This document shows positions 27,524 through 38,303 of a stretch of DNA of 51,278 bases, piece after piece (the first letter of the stretch is position 1; every line of letters begins with the position of its first letter). The stretch covers positions 1 to 51,278 of the forward strand of contig JAQXDR010000085.1 in NCBI GenBank assembly GCA_029251265.1, read 5' to 3'. Source of the stretch: Pseudoprimorskyibacter sp. Lineage in GTDB: Bacteria > Pseudomonadota > Alphaproteobacteria > Rhodobacterales > Rhodobacteraceae. Below the pieces are notes generated by a model, which was not told where the DNA came from, did no database searches, and worked only from the letters and a program-made list of their open reading frames with translations. A program made the position numbers and the translations under genes.

Positions 27524-28060
27524 TGATGAGCTCCCTCGGTGCAACCTGACTGGGTGTATGAAGAACATAGATACGAGGGAGGCTCGTTACAAGAATGGGC
27601 CGATCAATCCTTGCAGTCTTGGGTCAAGATCAGCCACGATGGTTGTTTTTGTCTTCTAGGTTGCAAATACACATCTAAACAGCACGTACCATCATGCAGC
27701 CAGTCATGGGAGGGCCCAATGACATACGTTGAACCGGTCACCCACCAATACAAAGGCCTCATCAATCGATTTTATGAGGTTTTTCTCGGTCATATTATGT
27801 TTTTTTGCGACATGGGGTGACGTATCATTCAATGCAAAGTTTTATGTAGAACAGGGGCTTAGAAATAAGATACTCGTTCGCTGAGCCGGCACAATGATTG
27901 ACACAACGCAGGCATCGCAGCGATTTCTGCCGGACATTAGGAACGAAGCCACCGAGCTCACGCACAGCTAACCTAGGGAAAGACGCGATTTTACCGAAAG
28001 GCGAAACATGCATTCCACAAGTTTGATACCTCGTGAAAACAGGCGATGACGGCCTTAGTT
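27524..28060. other. 537-base intergenic region
   Basis: It separates the yqiJK-like operon from hspQ, which is transcribed toward it. A short CCTCAT and ATGAGG hairpin followed by a T-run near 27758-27785 could end a plus-strand transcript, but there is no gene before it. Short open frames (plus 27539-27820, minus 27825-28064) lack ribosome sites and recognisable content. Confidence 0.35.
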
Positions 28061-28387
28061 TCAATTCATCTGGAAATGCAGGATGTACCGATCTCCGGTA
28101 AACTCACCAAACAGATCAGAAACGTCCGGGTGATCCACGGGCTCGCCGGACAGATCTTCGACCAAGTTCTGCTCGGACACATAAGCCACGTAGTAACTTT
28201 GGTCATTCTCGGCAAGAAGATGATAGAAAGGTTGATCCTTGCGCGGCCTTAGATCCTCGGGGATATTTTCATACCATTCGTCTGTGTTGCTAAAGGTCGG
28301 ATCCACATCAAAAACGACGCCGCGGAATGGATGACGCCGATGCCGCAAGATCTGGCCCAACTGAAATTTTGCTTGCGCAGAGGTCAT
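28061..28387 (-). CDS. hspQ: Heat shock protein HspQ
   Basis: A 109-residue hemimethylated-DNA-binding/YccV-like domain protein. HspQ modulates Lon/Clp proteolysis and DnaA stability under heat stress in enterobacteria. The conserved blocks are GQILRHRRHPFRGVVFDVDP, then YENIPEDLRPRKDQPFYHLL and YVAYVSEQNL. The start at 28387 (MTSAQAKFQLGQ) gives the family length; the longer frame to 28417 lacks support. The gene is alone and divergent from the SLT lipoprotein gene (190 bases apart). Confidence 0.9.
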   Translation of the reverse strand: MTSAQAKFQLGQILRHRRHPFRGVVFDVDPTFSNTDEWYENIPEDLRPRKDQPFYHLLAENDQSYYVAYVSEQNLVEDLSGEPVDHPDVSDLFGEFTGDRYILHFQMN

Positions 28388-28577
28388 GCTTTCAACCCAA
28401 CAACTCCGAAGATACACATATGCTCAATGCACAGCGATTGTTCTAAATTCAAACTGACTTGCACCCTTTTCCGCCGATGGTCAATCTCTGACTCCGGCGC
28501 AAGCAGATATACTCTTCCGGGCGCAACGCTTTAGAGGTAAGGTTAACCACGATAAAAACAAAAAAAGCGAGGAGCCA

Positions 28578-29171
28578 ATGAGCAGAACTCTTCGCGTTCT
28601 CCTAATTCTGGCCCTTGTGGCATCCTGTGGTCGAGGCGTTGTTTCGCCCAACGCCCCGGGAAATCTGGACAACGCTTGCAACATTTTAAGAGAACGCCCC
28701 AATTTTTCGAGGGCCTTTCGTTCCACAGAACGACGATGGGGCGTACCAATCCATGTTCAGATGGCAACGATCTATCAAGAAAGCCGCTTTCGCCCGAATG
28801 CCAGAACCCCGCTTCGGTACACCTTAGGTATTATACCCATTGGTCGTCAAAGTTCGGCATTTGGCTATGCACAGGCAATAGACAGCACGTGGAAAGAATA
28901 TAAACGCGCCAGAGGGCGGCCTGGCGCGCGTCGAAACGATATCCGGGACGCCGCAGATTTCATGGGGTGGTACATGTCAGGATCACGGCGAGAATTGGGT
29001 ATTTCGCTCGGTAATGCCCGTGCGCAATACCTCGCCTATCACGAAGGTCGCACCGGTTACAAAAGAAGGACATACAGGACTAAAAACTGGCTCGTGAAAG
29101 TGTCCAACGAGGTCGCCAGCCGTGCCAAGAACTACGAACGCCAGCTTAAATCATGCAAACGGTACACGTAG
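28578..29171 (+). CDS. Lytic-transglycosylase-like (SLT) lipoprotein
   Basis: A 197-residue exported lipoprotein (signal MSRTLRVLLILALVASC with the lipobox LVASC) carrying a transglycosylase SLT-like fold. The catalytic Glu is in TIYQESRFRPNAR, with FGYAQAID downstream where family 1 enzymes have the GLMQ-type block. The basic C-terminus (KRRTYRTKNW) is unusual. It would cleave peptidoglycan glycan strands at the outer membrane. The start has GGAG upstream. gyrB follows on the same strand about 150 bases later. Confidence 0.85.
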   Translation: MSRTLRVLLILALVASCGRGVVSPNAPGNLDNACNILRERPNFSRAFRSTERRWGVPIHVQMATIYQESRFRPNARTPLRYTLGIIPIGRQSSAFGYAQAIDSTWKEYKRARGRPGARRNDIRDAADFMGWYMSGSRRELGISLGNARAQYLAYHEGRTGYKRRTYRTKNWLVKVSNEVASRAKNYERQLKSCKRYT

Positions 29172-29223
29172 TCGATATCTTCACCCTCAGCCCACGCTTG
29201 AATGCGACCCAAGCCTCTAATAA

Positions 29224-31734
<2,511 letters not shown>

Positions 31735-32243
31735 GCGGCTGTAGGGAAGCTCATAAGTTTGCGTGGCGCGCATAGGTTTGCGCGTCATGGATGATGCCTA
31801 AGAGGATAAAATTAATTCAATTCAATGACGTATTCAATTAACGAAAAGATAAAGAGCTTAAAGGTTTGCGCCAGACTTGCCACTTCCCTTTTCAAAGCCG
31901 AGTGAACATTCCAATTAGCTTTCAGTCACTCCATGGCCTTTGCGCATGACAGCGCAGACGTCGCCCGCAATCCGCCAATCGACTAAAAGGGCTTTGTAAA
32001 CTATTGGAGTGTTGTCATGAGGGCATTTACAGGGGGCGGTTTCAGATTGAGCCCTGTGTGTCTCTAATTTGTGCGTGCCAAGTGCCAGAAGGGCGGGTAG
32101 TCGCTTCCAGCTCAAAACCGCTATTAGAGTCAGTCACACTCAGGTCAGATTCGCCCCATCAAGAACAGGGTAAACTCTTATACGGATGTGGGCAGAGAAT
32201 CCTCCTTCCGGATGGCATGCCTCTGGTCTCGGAAATATCATCA
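31735..32243. other. 509-base stretch downstream of gyrB
   Basis: An imperfect inverted repeat (TGGCGCGCA and TGCGCGTCA around 31763-31787) is the only structure I see near the gyrB stop; it lacks a T-run. Short frames on both strands between 31915 and 32249 are not supported by ribosome sites. The stretch marks the edge of the accessory pocket that follows. Confidence 0.35.
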
Positions 32244-33008
32244 TCATAAGCCGGCGTCAGTCTTCATGTTATTCTCGGTATCTCCGCTCCCGTGGCTTTG
32301 GCCTATTGCTCGCGTCTGGCAAATGGATATGGCCGTTTCCAGCGAATACCCGCGTACCGTCGGTTGTAGGATGGCCTCTTGCGGTGTCATGTTGTGTTTC
32401 CCTGTTTGGGCGCGGTAGGTCAAATAGGGCAGCGCAAACGCTTCGCAAGCAACCTTAGCGCCAACCCAATCGTAACCAAAAATCGAAAGCTCCGCGTTCC
32501 GGACGGGCATTTTCAACGCTTGCTCCAAGTGGGTTCCGCCGCGCATACGCTTTTCAGCTGTACCTTTCGAGATTCGGTAGGCGCGGCAGGCCGCAGCCAG
32601 AGATCCATAATTTACGCCGTCAACCTCACATGATATGCTGATGCCCATACCAGTGCGCACATGTTGGCCACCCTCGGGCCATTCCCTGCTGGACCTATTA
32701 CGTTTTAGGTCGTCAAGAACCTGATCCTTGGTCATTCCATACCGCTCGGAAAGAACAACGCCTGCGTTGTTACGATTTAGGAAATGCTCACCCTCGAAAG
32801 AAAATAACTTTTTTGATGTAGATCCAAATGGAGCTGCCAGGGCGTCTTCGATGCTCCAGCCCGCGTGGATGCGGTGATTGAACGTGTCACGTGGTATACC
32901 AAATTCATCAAGAGCGTCCAGCTTGACCTCCCACACGCGACATAATGCTCTGATTTCCTTGCCGTGGGTGCGGCGAATGATATCGGAGTGCTCCATGCGA
33001 GTCTGCAT
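32244..33008 (-). CDS. Unknown protein with internal helical repeats
   Basis: A 254-residue soluble protein with a degenerate repeat of about 30-33 residues. Copies at roughly 31-60 (ending RIHAGWSIEDALAAP), 136-168 (RMRGGTHLEQALKMP) and 183-216 (GKHNMTPQEAILQP) share a helix, a turn, an Arg-rich helix and a final (E/Q)xAL-hydrophobic-Pro motif. Residues 79-112 may be a fourth, more diverged copy. Each copy resembles a small helix-turn-helix DNA-binding unit of the type seen in phage and plasmid proteins. The start ATG 33008 is the first after an in-frame TGA, but its ribosome site is poor. The flanks hold an insertion-sequence end, so it is probably acquired DNA. Function unknown. Confidence 0.55.
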   Translation of the reverse strand: MQTRMEHSDIIRRTHGKEIRALCRVWEVKLDALDEFGIPRDTFNHRIHAGWSIEDALAAPFGSTSKKLFSFEGEHFLNRNNAGVVLSERYGMTKDQVLDDLKRNRSSREWPEGGQHVRTGMGISISCEVDGVNYGSLAAACRAYRISKGTAEKRMRGGTHLEQALKMPVRNAELSIFGYDWVGAKVACEAFALPYLTYRAQTGKHNMTPQEAILQPTVRGYSLETAISICQTRAIGQSHGSGDTENNMKTDAGL

Positions 33009-33105
33009 GAGCCCGGAATTTGTCCCTCCGTTTCAGTCCCATAGTAAGTTTCCTTTGCTGCAGTAAATGCTATCAAAGGAGCGGCATTAAACCGTGACAG
33101 GTCCA

Positions 33106-33147
33106 GATCGCCATAATCTGTGCGTCGCTAAGTCGTGTCGTCTTCAC
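33106..33147 (-). mobile_element. IS3-type OrfA N-terminal relic
   Basis: A GTG at 33147 opens MKTTRLSDAQIMAI on the minus strand, which resembles the start of IS3-family OrfA proteins (MKxxRFSDxQIxAIL). Similarity ends after 14 codons. Upstream on the same strand is TTGAAAGTAGAGTTTTC, which could be the outer end of the element. Only this fragment is left. Confidence 0.4.
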
Positions 33148-33315
33148 AAGTTTCGTCCTCGTATAAGGGGCTACGAAAACTCTACTTTCAAACCCAATGG
33201 GCTTTAGGGGATATGTCAATATCAGGGAGTTTCTGGCTCATCAAAACGGGTAATTGCGCCTACGGGTCAAATTCTGGTTTTATGCTTGCCGATCTTGCAC
33301 AAAATCTTTAACGCT

Positions 33316-33408
33316 CGCCCTACCTCGGGGAGCCTTGTCACAAAAGGCTGAGATGCATGTTGCGAACCCGTCGAACCTGAACCGGCTAACACCGGCGGAG
33401 GGAAGGGA
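33316..33408 (+). promoter_or_regulatory. TPP riboswitch (THI element)
   Basis: The leader contains the conserved thiamine pyrophosphate aptamer blocks: CTGAGA at 33348-33353, ACCCG followed by GAACCTGA at 33373-33380, and the CGGAGGGAAGG closing block near 33395-33405. The CCCTACCTC and GAGGGAAGGG arms can form P1. It lies about 60 bases before the thiB ATG, whose CGGAGG ribosome site is at 33458-33463. TPP binding would shut off thiBPQ expression, by transcription or by ribosome-site blockage; the expression platform is not resolved. Confidence 0.9.
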
Positions 33409-33468
33409 GAGACCGCTGAAAAGCAACGCCTCTGATCTTGCCCTATCGCCGCAAAATCGGAGGACGCC

Positions 33469-34449
33469 ATGAAGGCCCTTGCTTTTGCCGCGGGACTATT
33501 CACTGCCAGCGCAGCGCTGGCGGAATTACCCGTTCTTACTGTCTACGCCCCGGATTATTTTACATCAGAATGGGGTCCGGGCCCCACGATCGAAGCGCGT
33601 TTTGAAGAAAAATGCGCCTGCGATTTACAATTCAAGCCCGGCGATCTGCTGCCACGTCTGTTGCTGGAAGGGGCACGCACGCAAGCAGATGTTGTTATCG
33701 GTCTAAACACCGATATCACCAAGCGCGCCCGCGCGAGCGGCCTCTTTGCGCCTCATGGCTTGGCGCTGGATGGGCTGACGCTGCCCATTGACTGGACCGA
33801 TGACACCTTTGTGCCATTCAACTGGTCCTATGTGAGTTTTGTGTATAATTCCGACGCATTGCCAGAACCACCGACAAGCTTTGAAACCTTGATCGCGGCG
33901 CCGGATGATTTGAAAATCATCGTGCAGGATCCACGCAGTTCGATTTCGGGATTGGCATTGATTCTATGGGTCAAGGCAGTCTACGGAGATCGCGCAGGTG
34001 AGATCTGGGAAGGCCTCGCGCCCCATATTCTCACCGTCACCAAAGGGTGGTCAGAAGCCTATGGATTATTCACGGATGGCGAAGCTCCCATGGTTCTAAG
34101 CTTTACAACATCTCCTGCATATCACATCGCGGCAGAGGGTGATTTGACCAAACGGGCCGCAATTTTTGACGAAGGGCATTATGCGTTTTTCGAGCTGACG
34201 GCCAAACTAGCAAATACGGATCAACCCGAACTGGCGGATGCGTTCATGGCATTTACACTGTCAGAGGCATTCCAATCCGCGATCCCCGAGACCAACTGGT
34301 CATTCCCAGCGGCCTTGGACCGGTCCGCTTGGCCGCAGGTTTTTCAGGATTTGCCAAACCCAAAAACGGCCATCTTCCTAAGCGAAGACCAAGCGGCGGC
34401 CCTGCGTGATGAGGCGATCGAAGAATGGCGGCGCGCTTTGTCCAAATAA
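33469..34449 (+). CDS. thiB: Thiamine ABC transporter substrate-binding protein
   Basis: ThiB is the periplasmic binding protein for thiamine and its phosphates. The 326-residue product has a signal peptide (MKALAFAAGLFTASAALA) and the family-typical start TVYAPDYFTSEWGPGPTIEA, with DVVIGLNTDI and NWSYVSFVYNSDALP further on. Its 3' end overlaps thiP by 25 bases, so the two are coupled. Its expression is under the TPP riboswitch. Thiamine as ligand is supported by the riboswitch and the ThiPQ partners. Confidence 0.92.
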   Translation: MKALAFAAGLFTASAALAELPVLTVYAPDYFTSEWGPGPTIEARFEEKCACDLQFKPGDLLPRLLLEGARTQADVVIGLNTDITKRARASGLFAPHGLALDGLTLPIDWTDDTFVPFNWSYVSFVYNSDALPEPPTSFETLIAAPDDLKIIVQDPRSSISGLALILWVKAVYGDRAGEIWEGLAPHILTVTKGWSEAYGLFTDGEAPMVLSFTTSPAYHIAAEGDLTKRAAIFDEGHYAFFELTAKLANTDQPELADAFMAFTLSEAFQSAIPETNWSFPAALDRSAWPQVFQDLPNPKTAIFLSEDQAAALRDEAIEEWRRALSK

Positions 34450-35942
34450 GTGCAGCACTGATGGTGATGGGGCTGATCATCGGCCCCATTGCCGCTGTGT
34501 TATGGGGGGCGGGATCAATGCCTGCCCCACGTGATGCGGATTGGCAGGCCCTGCGCTTTACGATCTGGCAGGCGTTTTTGTCTGCATCGGTCAGCGTCAT
34601 TTTGGCGATACCAACCGCGCGGGCGCTTGCACGTCAAAATTTCTTTGGACGTGGTGTGCTGATCACCCTGCTCGGGGCACCGTTTATCCTACCTGTGATT
34701 GTTGCAGTTTTGGGATTGCTGGCGGTATTTGGCAATTCCGGGACGGTAAACACCATTTTGGGCTGGGCGGGTCTTCCTCAAATATCGGTATATGGCATAC
34801 AAGGCGTGGTGCTGGCACACGTCTTTTTCAATCTTCCTTTGGCAACACGTCTGATCTTGCAAGGATGGCTTTCTCTACCCGGCGAACGTTTAAGATTGGC
34901 GGAAAGCCTGGGATTGGGCCCTTGGCAATTCATGGGTGTGCTGGAATGGCCAATGTTACGGCAAGTGCTTCCCGGAGCCTTTGCCGCCATCTTTGTGATT
35001 TGCCTATCCTCTTTTGCCGTCGCATTGACGCTTGGCGGCGGACCCCGAGCAACTACACTAGAGCTTGCAATTTATCAGACCCTGCGCATGGACTTTGATC
35101 TGGGCCGCGCAGGATTGCTGGCGGGTCTACAACTGGTCGTGGCGCTAACAGCTGGTCTGTTGGCGCTCGGCGTTACACGCGCACCGGGATTTGGCGTGGG
35201 CCTTGATCGCGTCATCCAAAGGCAAGATGCCACAAAAATATTGGTTCGACTGCAAGACGCCGTTTGTCTTGTTTGTGTTACACTTTTTCTGATGGGCCCG
35301 CTGTCAGCGGTGGTGCTGCGTGGTATGGGGGCCTTGCATGAACTTGGACCGTCGGTCTGGTGGGCTGCAGGCTATTCCCTATCGGTTGCACTGGGATCGA
35401 CCGCGCTTTGCATTGTGTGGGCCTTGGCATTGGCACACCGTGGGGGCGAATGGCTATCACTTGCAGGGATATCGCTGTCGCCTCTGGTGCTGGGGATCGG
35501 CCTTTTTCTGCTTCTCAGGCCATTTGTGCACCCCGGCGATCTGGCGTTGCTCGTTACGGCCGTTCTGAATGCTTTAATGGCACTTCCGTTTGCGGTTCGC
35601 ATACTACGTCCCGAGGTCGAAGCCACACGGCAAGATCACGCACGCCTGAGCGCAGCCCTTGGTCTGTCCTCGTGGCTCTGGTTGCGTTGGATTTTATTGC
35701 CACGGTTAAAGCGGCCTTTGGGGTTTGCGGCGGGGCTGACTGCGGCATTGTCAATCGGAGATCTGGGCGTCATCGCATTGTTTGCCGATCCTGATCGGGC
35801 CACCCTGCCATTGCAGATATACCGTTTGATGTCCTCTTACCGGATGGAACAAGCCGGTGCTGCCGCATTGGTGTTATTGATGTTGAGCCTTGGGGTGTTT
35901 TGGCTATTTGATCGAGGAGGCCGGGCAAATGTTAAAGCTTGA
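34425..35942 (+). CDS. thiP: Thiamine ABC transporter permease
   Basis: A 505-residue permease with about 12 membrane segments in two homologous halves, each ending in an EAA-type loop (ESLGLGPWQFMGVLEWPMLR and AALGLSSWLWLRWILLPRLK) that contacts ThiQ. This fused, two-permease-domain layout is usual for ThiP. The start at 34425 overlaps thiB; an in-frame ATG at 34461 is possible. The last 14 bases overlap the thiQ start. Inner membrane. Confidence 0.92.
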   Translation: MAARFVQISAALMVMGLIIGPIAAVLWGAGSMPAPRDADWQALRFTIWQAFLSASVSVILAIPTARALARQNFFGRGVLITLLGAPFILPVIVAVLGLLAVFGNSGTVNTILGWAGLPQISVYGIQGVVLAHVFFNLPLATRLILQGWLSLPGERLRLAESLGLGPWQFMGVLEWPMLRQVLPGAFAAIFVICLSSFAVALTLGGGPRATTLELAIYQTLRMDFDLGRAGLLAGLQLVVALTAGLLALGVTRAPGFGVGLDRVIQRQDATKILVRLQDAVCLVCVTLFLMGPLSAVVLRGMGALHELGPSVWWAAGYSLSVALGSTALCIVWALALAHRGGEWLSLAGISLSPLVLGIGLFLLLRPFVHPGDLALLVTAVLNALMALPFAVRILRPEVEATRQDHARLSAALGLSSWLWLRWILLPRLKRPLGFAAGLTAALSIGDLGVIALFADPDRATLPLQIYRLMSSYRMEQAGAAALVLLMLSLGVFWLFDRGGRANVKA

Positions 35943-36645
35943 TGGCATACAGGCCAGCGCAGGCAATTTTGACCTCAAGGCAGATTTCACTTTGTCCGGA
36001 CCTGGGCGCGTGGCGGTCTTGGGACCGTCAGGGGCGGGGAAGTCGACGTTGTTGGATGTGATCGCGGGTTTCCGCCTACCAAAAGTCGGGCGTATCTGCG
36101 TAGAGGGGCTGGATATTACTGGCATGGCCACAGCTGATCGAGGCGTTGCAATCCTGTTTCAGGACAATAACCTGTTTCCACATCTCACGGTGTCACAAAA
36201 TTTGGCATTGGCGCTTCGTCCCACAGGAGGACGCCTGACGCGTCAGAATAAAGCGCAAATTGACAAAGCCTTATCCGATGTTGATCTGGCGGATCTTGGG
36301 GGACGCCGTCCATCTCATTTGTCGGGCGGCCAACAAAGCCGCGCCGCGCTGGCACGTATCCTTGTGCAAAAGGCCCGTGTTTGGCTTTTGGATGAACCGT
36401 TCTCGGCACTGGGTCCGGGATTGCGCGCCGAGCTGATCGCACGTGTCAGTCACATCGCGCAAACCCAAGGCGCATTGGTTGTGATGGTCACACATGATCC
36501 ACACGACGCCCAACTTTTCGCCGACAAGGTTATCCTTGTTACAGACGGTAAAGCCGCCTGCCCGGACCCCGCCCAAGAATTTTTTGCAAACCCGCCAAGC
36601 GCCTATTTGGACTATCTCGGAAACAATAGATCAAGTTTGAAATGA
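35929..36645 (+). CDS. thiQ: Thiamine ABC transporter ATP-binding protein
   Basis: A 238-residue ABC ATPase with Walker A GPSGAGKST (residues 32-40), the Q loop in LFQDNNLFPHL, the signature LSGGQQSRAALAR, Walker B VWLLDEPFSALG and the H loop VTHDPHDA. The short C-terminus is typical of ThiQ, which powers thiamine import through ThiP. The ATG at 35929 has AGGAGG just upstream within thiP; the frame upstream to 35890 belongs to thiP sequence. An inverted repeat about 115 bases later probably ends the thiBPQ transcript. Confidence 0.92.
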   Translation: MLKLDGIQASAGNFDLKADFTLSGPGRVAVLGPSGAGKSTLLDVIAGFRLPKVGRICVEGLDITGMATADRGVAILFQDNNLFPHLTVSQNLALALRPTGGRLTRQNKAQIDKALSDVDLADLGGRRPSHLSGGQQSRAALARILVQKARVWLLDEPFSALGPGLRAELIARVSHIAQTQGALVVMVTHDPHDAQLFADKVILVTDGKAACPDPAQEFFANPPSAYLDYLGNNRSSLK

Positions 36646-36760
36646 TAGCGCGAGTGGTCACAGATTAGTAATCTATTTGCGCGACAAAGTCCCCAGTTCT
36701 GATGGGCTTCAGCCCTAAAATTCATACTTCAAGCGTTTCACTTGAATATTGAAATAAATC

Positions 36761-36789
36761 TGCGGAAGGGTCCTCGCGATCCTTCCGCA
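36761..36789. terminator. Inverted repeat after thiBPQ
   Basis: TGCGGAAGG and CCTTCCGCA form a perfect 9-base stem around an 11-base loop. The flank AATTCCCTTT carries a modest T tract on the plus side. It fits an intrinsic terminator of thiBPQ. Confidence 0.6.
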
Positions 36790-36986
36790 ATTCCCTTTCA
36801 GAAACTGCACATTTCATGGTTTCGAAAACCGGCAGGGCCCAAGTCTTTGGCCGTTGCACTGCAATACGTATACCGGTTCTCGGTCATGGCTATTTCCGCG
36901 ATCGGATCGAGAATTTTGCAAGAACGGGCAGAGCGTCGATCACATGCAGGCATTGGCTGCGTTGACCGAGTAACACGAGCGACTGC

Positions 36987-37517
36987 TTAAACGTAATCTT
37001 TGGGCGCGTCTGGTGGGATGAGCGCTTTGCTTGGGAACTCGTTAAAGACGGCCAAGATAAACAGAATCATCGCACAGGCTAATATGGCAATTGCAATATT
37101 CCATAGCTTTGGATTGCTGACGTTATCGAGCAAGACCCTATGTAGCAAGATAGCGCTTACCAGAGCGCCTAGAGGAACTATGACGAGGTTCGCGCTGCTT
37201 AGTGACGGTATAAGCCATTATATCAAAGAGCTAAGAATCGCGGCTGGAACAAAACCCAAAAGCATTGATTTGAATGCAAGCTAAATTAACTTTGCCGCCT
37301 TAAATGGATTTAGCACTAACCCGTTCTGGCGTAGTAGGTTCACAAAAAAACATACAAGGACAGCGTTGAAATACGCGCCAGGTATTGAACCAAAAAAGAT
37401 AGCGCTCACAGTATTTCATTTCGCCCGAGCTGTCTGGCTGTACGTTGCGTACAAAGTAATGCCATTCTTATCCACCCTTGTCTCAGCGCGCTATTTGCTA
37501 GGAACGCTGAACTGACG
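36987..37517 (-). pseudogene. Decayed multi-spanning membrane protein gene
   Basis: One minus-strand frame runs from about 37517 to a TAA at 36987-36989 with four internal stops: TAG (37491-37493), TGA (37416-37418), TAG (37281-37283) and TAA (37218-37220), yet no frameshift. The readthrough protein has four membrane-type segments: NTVSAIFFGSIPGAYFNAVL, then FKSMLLGFVPAAILSSLI, then NLVIVPLGALVSAILL and LWNIAIAILACAMILFILAV. It ends PSKALIPPDAPKDYV. The family is unclear; a polysaccharide flippase or exporter C-terminus is one possibility. The start is lost. Multiple stops without indels suggest old decay by point mutation. Confidence 0.6.
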
Positions 37518-38068
37518 AAAGAACGAGCAGCCCCGTTTCGGGAAGGCCATCACCTTGTTCGCGGTCAACAGATGTAAGGCCTTTACCACACGGGCAGTCT
37601 ATATGAAAATTCAGTTCTGCAAATATCCTCTGAGGGGTGTGGGCAGGCGCCTACAGCGTTTTTTTAACTTTCAGAGACCTATAGTTAGTTCAGAGCAGGG
37701 AATTCATATCTTGCAAGGCTTACTGATTTAACGCTCGCTTCCACCACAAAGATCAAAACACATGGCACCACGTTTTTGTTACGCGCGCCTTACAGTCCTT
37801 CGGCAATTTGGTGTGCAGAGACAAAACATGGTTCATATCTGATCTTTGTTTCTTGCCCTCAAACTGTAAACTAGCCCTAAGCCACTCCGATTTTCGGGAC
37901 ATTCAAACCAGCCGTTGGTCAAGCTTTGATGTTTTTAATGCAGCGAAGGCTGCCGATTTTCTGCCATGCAAAAACCGCAAGACAGGCTTGCACAAACCGC
38001 TATTGCTGCAACGCAGCGTGCCCCCTACTTCTAGATCGTAAGATCAATCTACCCAAAGGATTAGCGAA
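37518..38068. other. 551-base stretch between the dead membrane gene and DUF1127 gene
   Basis: A minus-strand run (about 37505-37656), with a CPCGKG motif and the tail REQGDGLPETGLLVLSSVQRS cut here to short form, overlaps the pseudogene end in another frame; I cannot name it. A short plus frame at 37808-38041 has no ribosome site. The final part must hold the promoter of the DUF1127 gene. Confidence 0.3.
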
Positions 38069-38284
38069 ATGGCATATGCAGCCCCGGTTCACCCCTCGTC
38101 TTCCAACTTAGTTATGCGTTTGATCGACAGCGTTTTCACAGCACTGGTTGTCTCTGCCCAGAATGACGCGCGACTGCGCCGAATTGAGGCTCTGCGTGCG
38201 AAATCCGACAGTGAGCTGGCCAATATGGGCTTGAAACGAGAAGACATCGCGCGCCGCGTGTTTGGTGATCTGTTCTACATCTAA
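38069..38284 (+). CDS. DUF1127 domain protein
   Basis: A 71-residue small basic protein ending in the DUF1127 helix: ALRAKSDSELANMGLKREDI. DUF1127 proteins of alphaproteobacteria are implicated in RNA turnover and stress or phosphate adaptation (for example CcaF1), but the specific role here is unknown. The ATG has AAAGGA about 9 bases upstream. It converges with the TIGR02302 gene, leaving about 20 bases between stops. Confidence 0.85.
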   Translation: MAYAAPVHPSSSNLVMRLIDSVFTALVVSAQNDARLRRIEALRAKSDSELANMGLKREDIARRVFGDLFYI

Positions 38285-38303
38285 ACTACAGTCAATCGAT
38301 CGC

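Noticed and set aside
27758-27785. CCTCAT/ATGAGG hairpin with a T-run
   Set aside because: The stem is only six bases and no plus-strand gene ends there, so it is not listed as a terminator.
31763-31787. Inverted repeat after gyrB
   Set aside because: It has a mismatch and no T-run; too weak to call a terminator.
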